Shown piece by piece: positions 57,761 through 64,000 of a stretch of DNA of 64,000 nucleotides. Origin of the DNA: Oxalobacteraceae bacterium (GTDB taxonomy: Bacteria; Pseudomonadota; Gammaproteobacteria; Burkholderiales; Burkholderiaceae_D); contig JAIXXZ010000051.1 of NCBI GenBank assembly GCA_027490465.1, positions 1 through 64,000 on the forward strand. The letters are read 5' to 3'. The first letter of the stretch is position 1, and every line of letters begins with the position of its first letter. Under the pieces are notes generated by a model, which saw nothing but the letters and a program-made list of their open reading frames with translations, had not been told where the DNA came from and ran no database searches. Made by a program: the position numbers and the translations under genes.

Positions 57761-58657
57761 TTAGCGCCACAGTGTCGAACTCTTGAGCAAATGATCGCGG
57801 AAGATGGTCGCTATCGGTGACAACTGCTTGCCCTTGTGATGCACGACATGCCATTGCGACTGGAGGGGAAAACCCTTGATGTCCAAGATCGTCACGCCCA
57901 GTCCCGCAGCCTGCCCCTGCAGCGCATGCTGAGAAATCACGGCGACGCCCAGACCGCCTGCCACGGCTTCCCGAATCGCTTCATTGCTGCCTAACTCCAG
58001 CTTCATTTCAGGATTGAACCGGAGCTGGCGAAAATGGGCATCGGTTGCCATGCGAGTTCCGGAGCCTGGTTCGCGCAGAATGAAGCGGCTGCTGGCCAAC
58101 TCGCGTAAATCCATCGCGCCTTGATGAGTGGACCGTTTTTTGTGAGGTCCGATCACGACCAGTGGATTGGGCATGAAGACCTGATCCTCAAGATCAAACG
58201 TGGCGGGTGGCATGGACATGATGTAGAGATCGTCGAGATTGTCAGCCAGCCGGCTGACGACACCATCACGATTAAGGACTTCGAGTGAAATATCGATTGC
58301 GGGATATTTTTCGCAAAAGCTGCCCAGCAGGCGGGGCGCGAAATACTTGGCTGTACTGACCAAGGCGACTTTCAGGCGGCCTCGCGTCAGACCTTTGAGG
58401 CCGTCGATTTTTTGTTCAAAGGCTTCCCACTCGGCCGACATCGCGCGCGCAGTTCGGGCGAGTTCTTTGCCGGCTTCAGTCAAATGCACGCGTTTGCCTA
58501 TCACCTCATACAGGGGCATGCCGACGGCATTTGCGGCCTCGCGCAACTGCATTGAGGCGGTGGGTTGAGTCACGTGAGTCGCGCGCGCTGCTGCGCTGAT
58601 ACTGCCGGTGTCGGCCAGCGCCAGGACCAGTCGCAGCTGCCTGAAAGTCATATTCAT
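57761..58657 (-). CDS. LysR-family transcriptional regulator (CbbR-like)
   Basis: MNMTFRQLRLVLALADTGSISAAARATHVTQPTASMQLREAANAVGMPLYEVIGKRVHLTEAGKEL. Confidence 0.9.
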   Translation of the reverse strand: MNMTFRQLRLVLALADTGSISAAARATHVTQPTASMQLREAANAVGMPLYEVIGKRVHLTEAGKELARTARAMSAEWEAFEQKIDGLKGLTRGRLKVALVSTAKYFAPRLLGSFCEKYPAIDISLEVLNRDGVVSRLADNLDDLYIMSMPPATFDLEDQVFMPNPLVVIGPHKKRSTHQGAMDLRELASSRFILREPGSGTRMATDAHFRQLRFNPEMKLELGSNEAIREAVAGGLGVAVISQHALQGQAAGLGVTILDIKGFPLQSQWHVVHHKGKQLSPIATIFRDHLLKSSTLWR

Positions 58658-58662
58658 CGTAT

Positions 58663-58677
58663 TTTATCTATGATAAA
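58663..58677. promoter_or_regulatory. Candidate LysR (T-N11-A type) operator in the divergent intergenic region
   Basis: TTTATC-TAT-GATAAA perfect inverted repeat just upstream of the LysR start codon, inside a wider TTTTATCT...AGATAAAA inverted repeat. Confidence 0.6.
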
Positions 58678-58742
58678 TGAGATAAAAATCGATTTTACTC
58701 GATTATATAAAGTATCTATCATCCTCGCCTCAAGGAGGATGT

Positions 58743-59759
58743 ATGCAAAATCTGCTCGACCCGGCAATTCTTTTCTTTGTATTTGGTGTGATCGCTGGCT
58801 GGCTGCGCTCTGATCTGGAGATACCTGCCGCCACTGCCAAATTCCTGTCGCTCTATCTGTTGATGGCCTTGGGCTTGAAGGGCGGTTTCGCTCTTGCGGC
58901 TTCGGGTTTGAACCCTTCGGTGATGATCAGTCTTTTCGCCGCCATCCTGATGGCTTTCATCGTGCCAGCGCTGGGTTATCTTTTTCTGAAAAATCGTGTG
59001 GACCGATTTGATGCCGCTGCCGTCGCCGCCTCGTATGGCTCGGTTAGTGCGGTGACCTTCGTGACTGCGATGCAGTATCTCGAATCGCAGCAGATGTCGC
59101 CGGGCGGTCATATGGCAGTCGCGATGGTGCTGATGGAGTCGCCAGCGATTCTGATGGCCGTACTTCTTGCCAACATGATTCGTCAAAAGCAGGCGAGTGC
59201 GCAGGTTGTTGCGGGCCAGGGCGGTAACGCGGCGATGATGGCAGAGGGAGGAGGCAATTTTTCCGCGCCTTCGATGGGCAAGGTGATTCATGAATCCTTT
59301 ACCAGCGGTGCGCATTTGCTGTTGCTGGCTTCGCTGCTGATCGGCTATCTCAGTGGCGAAGCGGGCAAAGTCATGATGCAGACATTTTCAACCGATCTCT
59401 TCAAAGGCATGCTGGCCTTCTTTCTGCTGGATATGGGCCTGATGGTTGCGCGCAGCATGCGCGACGTGCAGGGCAAGTCGCCGATACTGATTGCTTATGC
59501 AGCACTGGCGCCAGTGGTTCACGCAGGCATAGCGTTGTTGATCTCGATGTTGCTGTCATTGCCCGTTGCCGACGCTGCCCTCATCATGGTGCTCTCTGCC
59601 AGCGCTTCGTACATCGTGGTGCCGGCGGTTTTGCGTTACGCGATTCCCGAGGCAAACCCCTCGCTCTATCTCGGCTTGTCCCTTGGCGTCACTTTTCCGC
59701 TGAATATTTTGTTTGGTATCCCTTTCTACACGGAGGTCGCCAGAACCGTGCTCGGCTGA
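58743..59759 (+). CDS. Sodium-dependent bicarbonate transporter SbtA family
   Basis: AAGGAGG just upstream; MQNLLDPAILFFVFGVIAGWLRSDLEIPAATAKFLSLYLLMALGLKGG...VAASYGSVSAVTFVTAMQYLE...MVLMESPAILMAVLLA. Confidence 0.88.
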   Translation: MQNLLDPAILFFVFGVIAGWLRSDLEIPAATAKFLSLYLLMALGLKGGFALAASGLNPSVMISLFAAILMAFIVPALGYLFLKNRVDRFDAAAVAASYGSVSAVTFVTAMQYLESQQMSPGGHMAVAMVLMESPAILMAVLLANMIRQKQASAQVVAGQGGNAAMMAEGGGNFSAPSMGKVIHESFTSGAHLLLLASLLIGYLSGEAGKVMMQTFSTDLFKGMLAFFLLDMGLMVARSMRDVQGKSPILIAYAALAPVVHAGIALLISMLLSLPVADAALIMVLSASASYIVVPAVLRYAIPEANPSLYLGLSLGVTFPLNILFGIPFYTEVARTVLG

Positions 59760-59888
59760 GTTTGACTTCTTTTTTTGACAAGGTGTGTTCCGGGCCGTTC
59801 TGCAGGAATTTCCCAAAGCAGTTATCTTTGCACTGCTGGTCGCAAAGTCCCGGGCCACTATCCTTGTTATCAAAAATGGGAGTCATCC

Positions 59889-60257
59889 ATGCCGGAGCTT
59901 TTCCGCGCACGTAGAGAACAGTACGCCGGACTGGCGAGGGCGATAGCATTCGTCGGGTTTTTCTTCGCGAGTGCAGCGCAGGCGACGATTACGGAAGGCG
60001 ACGATCCCCTCGCGATCTTCGACAGCAATCGTAATTTCACCGTGACTTCAAAAGTGACTTGGATAGCTGTTGACAATATCCAGGCGACCTGTGATCGCGA
60101 AGCGCGGATACGCGGTTATGGGGAGTTCGGATACGAGCTCAAAGCCTGCTCGTTTTATGAAAATGATGTGTGTGTCGTGTTCACCGAGAAGAAGCTGAAC
60201 ATGCACACACTAGGGCATGAGGTGCGTCACTGTTTTCAGGCGAACTGGCACGAATGA
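59889..60257 (+). CDS. Secreted protein with HExxH motif, function unknown
   Basis: In-frame ATG 59889; signal-like N terminus; C-terminal KLNMHTLGHEVRHCFQANWHE. Confidence 0.6.
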   Translation: MPELFRARREQYAGLARAIAFVGFFFASAAQATITEGDDPLAIFDSNRNFTVTSKVTWIAVDNIQATCDREARIRGYGEFGYELKACSFYENDVCVVFTEKKLNMHTLGHEVRHCFQANWHE

Positions 60258-60316
60258 CACGGTCGCCAATCCACCTTACTCAATGTGACGCTCCCGACTT
60301 TTTTGCTTTGCTCTTG

Positions 60317-60733
60317 TCAGTTCTCCTGATTTAGCCGCTTTACCCAGTCTTCAATCGCGTCAGCGACATTTTGAGATGCACAGAATTCGGGTATTTTGTC
60401 CACGGCAGGTTTTAGCAGACCGCGAATGAATTGCATGTCTTTTGCCGAGTAGCAGCTGCCGATTTGCTGATCGGTGGCGATCAGCATCGCATCATGTTTG
60501 CGCTTGCCGTCCTTGGCTTTCGTCAGAAATTCAGCCGAGCATGTCTTTTCGTATTTCGCCGCGACCAGTGAGCCCATGTAGGTGGTGATCAGCAAAGCGC
60601 TCTCATCGTAAGTCTGGAATTTGCAGTTCGCGTAATTCGGGTTGGACGAATCGGGTGAGATTTCGAAAATATTTTGTGCACTGGCTGCGTGCATGGTGAT
60701 CAGTAGCGCTACGCCGGCAATCAATCGCTTCAT
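60317..60733 (-). CDS. Secreted hypothetical protein
   Basis: ATG 60733: MKRLIAGVALLITMHAASAQ signal peptide; paired Cys residues. Confidence 0.6.
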   Translation of the reverse strand: MKRLIAGVALLITMHAASAQNIFEISPDSSNPNYANCKFQTYDESALLITTYMGSLVAAKYEKTCSAEFLTKAKDGKRKHDAMLIATDQQIGSCYSAKDMQFIRGLLKPAVDKIPEFCASQNVADAIEDWVKRLNQEN

Positions 60734-60855
60734 GGAATCTGCCTCGAATAAGTTATTGTGTTTACAATTTGTTGATATTGCGGGGGTTGTTTTAATTTTC
60801 TGCAGCATGTCACTTTACCCGATTGGGCAGCTCGTGGGTGGTACGCGAAGCCAGT

Positions 60856-62226
60856 TCATGGGCTTGAATTGCTGAAGCCCGCCAGCATCAGGCCATACAG
60901 ATCAGCCTGACCTACCTGTCCACCTTTGAGCAGTACTTCCTTGTCGTGTATGAGCGGGTCATCGGACACCAGCGTGCAGACATGGGCATTTTGTCCGAAG
61001 TGACTGGCTTTGATTTCTAGCGCACTTGCGCTTATGTCGCGCATGGTGAAGCTGGATGAGTCACCCCCTGCGACCACCAGTCTTTGCAACCCGGCCTGTG
61101 CGAATGCAACACGCGCCAGTCGCGCGAATAAGTGACCGATGCGCTGCGCCATCGCCGACGTACTCAAACCTTGAGCCGAGGCTGCTGAGACCAGCGCATC
61201 ATCCGGACCCTCTGCTGTAAATACGATGACGCTGGTGCCGGATGTCAGTGCATCCAGCATGTGATTCTCCAGCGTCTGCAGTGCATCAGGATCTTCGCCC
61301 TCAAGCAGGCTCAAATTCGCGCGCATCGTCAGAAAGCCAGCCTGCCGCCCCCATGCAATCTGCTCCGCCGACAAGGCAGAACAACTTCCGGACAGCACCA
61401 GCAACCGGTCCACTGCATCAAGCTTGTGGGTCGGCTGGTTTGAGGTCAAGCGCCCCGACTGGCGCAACCATGCACCGAGCCCATGCGCAAATCCCTGCGC
61501 TGCCATCGCGCATACCTGACGTTCTTGCGCTACATGCCACAAGCTGGCGGCTGCGGTCATCACTTGTTGTAGCGTGTAACCATCGAAGACCACGGAATCG
61601 TGATTCATGAGCTCGGTAGCCAGTGCTTCCGGCGTGGTTTCGAAACGATCCAGCAAGCGCAAATCCACCGTATGGGCAATGATGAAGCCTTGCTGAGTGA
61701 GCACCAGCGATAAATCCGATTCATGCATCGGCGTCACAGGATGACGCGACATCACCGGATGACGGTCAAGTCGATACACCGCCGTACCGGCGCGTGCATA
61801 GTGGTGACCAAACAGGGTGTAACGACCGAACTCCGGCGTGGCTGCCAAGACGGGTAACAGGCTATCCGGCCAGCACGATTGCATCAGCTGCATTGCATGG
61901 CCGAGACTGCCAGTATCGGGCGATGAATCAAAGGTAGAACAGCATTTGTACTGCACCAGCGGCACCTTCAGCTGCCGGAATTTTTCCAGCACCGGCAACA
62001 GTTCGGCGCGCATGCCATCAGTATCCAGCGAGCGCGCTGTGCCTGCGACGCCGACCACATCATAGTGTCGTGCGGCCTCTTCAAGGACATCTGCGCCAGG
62101 ATCGGAAAAAAACAAAACCGTCTTTAGTCCGTGTCGCGCATATTGCGCAGCATTGTCTGAGGCACCCGTAAAATCGTCACCATAGAACAGGACTCTGGCC
62201 CGCAAGGCTGTGTTCGCGTCGCTCAT
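60856..62226 (-). CDS. Four-carbon acid sugar kinase family (DUF1537), OiaK-like
   Basis: RVLFYGDDFTGASDNAAQYARHGLKTVLF, YKCCSTFDSSPDTGSLG, LVVAGGDSSSFTM. Confidence 0.88.
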   Translation of the reverse strand: MSDANTALRARVLFYGDDFTGASDNAAQYARHGLKTVLFFSDPGADVLEEAARHYDVVGVAGTARSLDTDGMRAELLPVLEKFRQLKVPLVQYKCCSTFDSSPDTGSLGHAMQLMQSCWPDSLLPVLAATPEFGRYTLFGHHYARAGTAVYRLDRHPVMSRHPVTPMHESDLSLVLTQQGFIIAHTVDLRLLDRFETTPEALATELMNHDSVVFDGYTLQQVMTAAASLWHVAQERQVCAMAAQGFAHGLGAWLRQSGRLTSNQPTHKLDAVDRLLVLSGSCSALSAEQIAWGRQAGFLTMRANLSLLEGEDPDALQTLENHMLDALTSGTSVIVFTAEGPDDALVSAASAQGLSTSAMAQRIGHLFARLARVAFAQAGLQRLVVAGGDSSSFTMRDISASALEIKASHFGQNAHVCTLVSDDPLIHDKEVLLKGGQVGQADLYGLMLAGFSNSSP

Positions 62227-62264
62227 GATCCTGCAGCCTCACGCGGGCGAAAATGCAACAGCGC

Positions 62265-63479
62265 TCATGCGAATTTTTCCATTGCTTCACGCAGTTCGCG
62301 ATGCGTTTTCGCTGCGACATCCAGCGGCACGCCCGCGATGGCCGCTGACCAGGATAGTCGCAGTGCGCTCACACCCGCAGCAATGCCACCGGGATGCGCG
62401 AACAAACCGCCCCCCGCAAGAAAAATCAGATCTGTCGATTGCAGCCTTTCCCAGGTGGGCGCTGCCTGCCTGACGGTCTGGCCCGAAGAGAACACCGGCA
62501 TGATCGTGCAGGGTTTATCGACAAACATCGGCGTCATGCAAGCGCGCGCCGATGCAATCACACTGTCATCGTCTTCCTGAAACTTGTTTGCAATGCCATT
62601 GACGTGCATATGGTCCACGCCGGCCAGACGCCACAGCTTTTGCCATGCCGTATAAGACCAGCCACCTTGCAAATAGCCCCAACCGTTGCGATGCGCATGA
62701 ATCGGTAATTGCGCATGGCGACGAAAGGCATTGAAGCCTGCCATGCCGACAGAATTCAGACTCAGCATCACCGCCGTGCCACCGAGTTGCTGCACCAGAT
62801 CGTGACGGCGTTTCATCTCATCAAGCTCGCCAGTGAGATTGAACGCATACATCACCTTTTTGCCCGATCGCTCGGCATGGCGGTTGATCACGTCCATGGA
62901 TAGCGCGACGCGCTCATCGAAAGGGCAGGCAGGCCCATCTGCCTGCAGCTCATCATCTTTGATGAAGTCAACGCCGGCCTCGCACAACTGCGCCACGATG
63001 TTTGCAGTATCTTGAGGGCTGAGTCCAACCGAGGGTTTGATGATGGTGCCGACCAGCGGTCCCTGCAGCACGCCAGTGAGCGCGCGCGTACCCGCGATAC
63101 CAAATGCCGGGCCGGGATAGGCCTGCGCAAAGGCGGGCGGTAAGGTCATGTCAATCAGCCGCAGTGAGCGCACCGGTTTGAGTTCATACAGATTGCCGGC
63201 GATCGTGGTCATCAGGTTGGGCAGTGATGGCCCGAGATTCTCCAGCGGCCATGACAGCTTGAGCTCGTAGCGTTTGGTGTCAGGGTTGTTTGACTGATCC
63301 AGTGCCGTGATTTCATAGCGTGCGGCAGCGCGCGCCTTGAGCGCTTCATCTTCACCGGGAATGGCAACGAAAGTCCCCGAGGATTGTTCGCCTGCGATCA
63401 GTGCGGCGGTTTTTTCCGGATCATCTGCGGTGTCGAGATGGTAGACGGCTTCGATGCGCGTGCTCGTGCTGGTATTCAT
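62265..63479 (-). CDS. RuBisCO large-subunit-like protein (form IV RLP)
   Basis: 404 aa; GTIIKPSVGLSPQDTANIVAQLCEAGVDFIKDDELQAD (KDDE motif), PIHAHRNGWGYLQGG, LIFLAGGGLFAHPGGIAAG. Confidence 0.92.
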   Translation of the reverse strand: MNTSTSTRIEAVYHLDTADDPEKTAALIAGEQSSGTFVAIPGEDEALKARAAARYEITALDQSNNPDTKRYELKLSWPLENLGPSLPNLMTTIAGNLYELKPVRSLRLIDMTLPPAFAQAYPGPAFGIAGTRALTGVLQGPLVGTIIKPSVGLSPQDTANIVAQLCEAGVDFIKDDELQADGPACPFDERVALSMDVINRHAERSGKKVMYAFNLTGELDEMKRRHDLVQQLGGTAVMLSLNSVGMAGFNAFRRHAQLPIHAHRNGWGYLQGGWSYTAWQKLWRLAGVDHMHVNGIANKFQEDDDSVIASARACMTPMFVDKPCTIMPVFSSGQTVRQAAPTWERLQSTDLIFLAGGGLFAHPGGIAAGVSALRLSWSAAIAGVPLDVAAKTHRELREAMEKFA

Positions 63480-63482
63480 GGT

Positions 63483-64000
63483 TCAAAGTCCACGCGCGCC
63501 GCTGGACAAAAATCCACCATCGACTGGCATTGCAATACCGGTGATGTAGGCAGCATCTTCGGAAGCAAGGAACTGTACTGCAGCACCAACCTCGGATACC
63601 GTGCCGTAGCGGTTCATCGGAATAGCTTTCGAGTACTCGGTGCGAAACTGCGCGGTATGCAGCAGCTGCGTCATGGGCGTGTCCACGGGCCCCGGTGCGA
63701 CCGCATTGGCGGTAATGCCGTGTTCAGCGAGTTCAACGGCCATTTGTCGTGTCAGTGCAATGACAGCGCCTTTGGAAGTGCCATAGGCAGTGCGCCCCGT
63801 GCCTACTGCGCGCATGCCAGCTACCGAGGCGATATTGATAATGCGCCCCCACTGATGACGCATCATCAGACGGGCTGCGTGCTGGCTGCAGAGTAGGGTA
63901 CCGTTGACATTGATGTTCATCGTGCGCTCGAATTCTTCCAGCGGGAAATCGATAAACGGGAAGACTTTGGCGACCCCCGCGCAATTGACCAGAATGTCGC
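63483..64000 (-). CDS. Short-chain dehydrogenase/reductase (5' end off the window)
   Basis: Continuous frame to window end: DILVNCAGVAKVFPFIDFPLEEFERTMNINVNGTLLCSQHAARLMMRHQWGRIINIASVAG...AYGTSKGAVIALTRQMAVEL. Confidence 0.9.
   Translation of the reverse strand, partial: DILVNCAGVAKVFPFIDFPLEEFERTMNINVNGTLLCSQHAARLMMRHQWGRIINIASVAGMRAVGTGRTAYGTSKGAVIALTRQMAVELAEHGITANAVAPGPVDTPMTQLLHTAQFRTEYSKAIPMNRYGTVSEVGAAVQFLASEDAAYITGIAMPVDGGFLSSGARGL

Overview
The window looks like a betaproteobacterial chromosome segment, inferred from gene content and codon style; no taxonomic search was run. Most of it is ordinary housekeeping or transport DNA: lpxH (partial), two cyclophilins, cysS, an AlkA-type glycosylase, accA, tilS, lysC, tRNA-Ser(GCT), an MFS/SDR/TetR locus, motA and motB (split), ggt plus a polar amino-acid ABC transporter, an RND tripartite efflux operon, a LysR/SbtA-type bicarbonate transporter locus, and a RuBisCO-like protein/DUF1537 kinase/SDR cluster. 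The main accessory region is about 8.06-16.73 kb. It starts at the 3' end of tRNA-Ser and is punctuated by three imperfect ~140-158 bp copies of a structured, palindrome-rich repeat. The first copy ends with an exact 21-bp duplication of the tRNA 3' end. Between the repeats lie an AbiE-type module, a second and divergent regulator plus nucleotidyltransferase pair (13.06-14.80 kb; my best candidate for an under-described TA/defence system), Phd/ParE, decayed VapBC, an orphan Xis-like antitoxin, decayed HigB plus a HigA whose stop codon lies in the repeat, and a TerB-like/BRCT protein. No integrase was seen. Other notable loci are a ~1.4-kaa protein with 36-aa ankyrin-type repeats that appears truncated by an intra-repeat deletion, a lipoprotein caspase translationally coupled to an SDR, and a possible D-apionate-type RLP pathway. 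Calls rest on reading motifs in the translations; no homology search was done.
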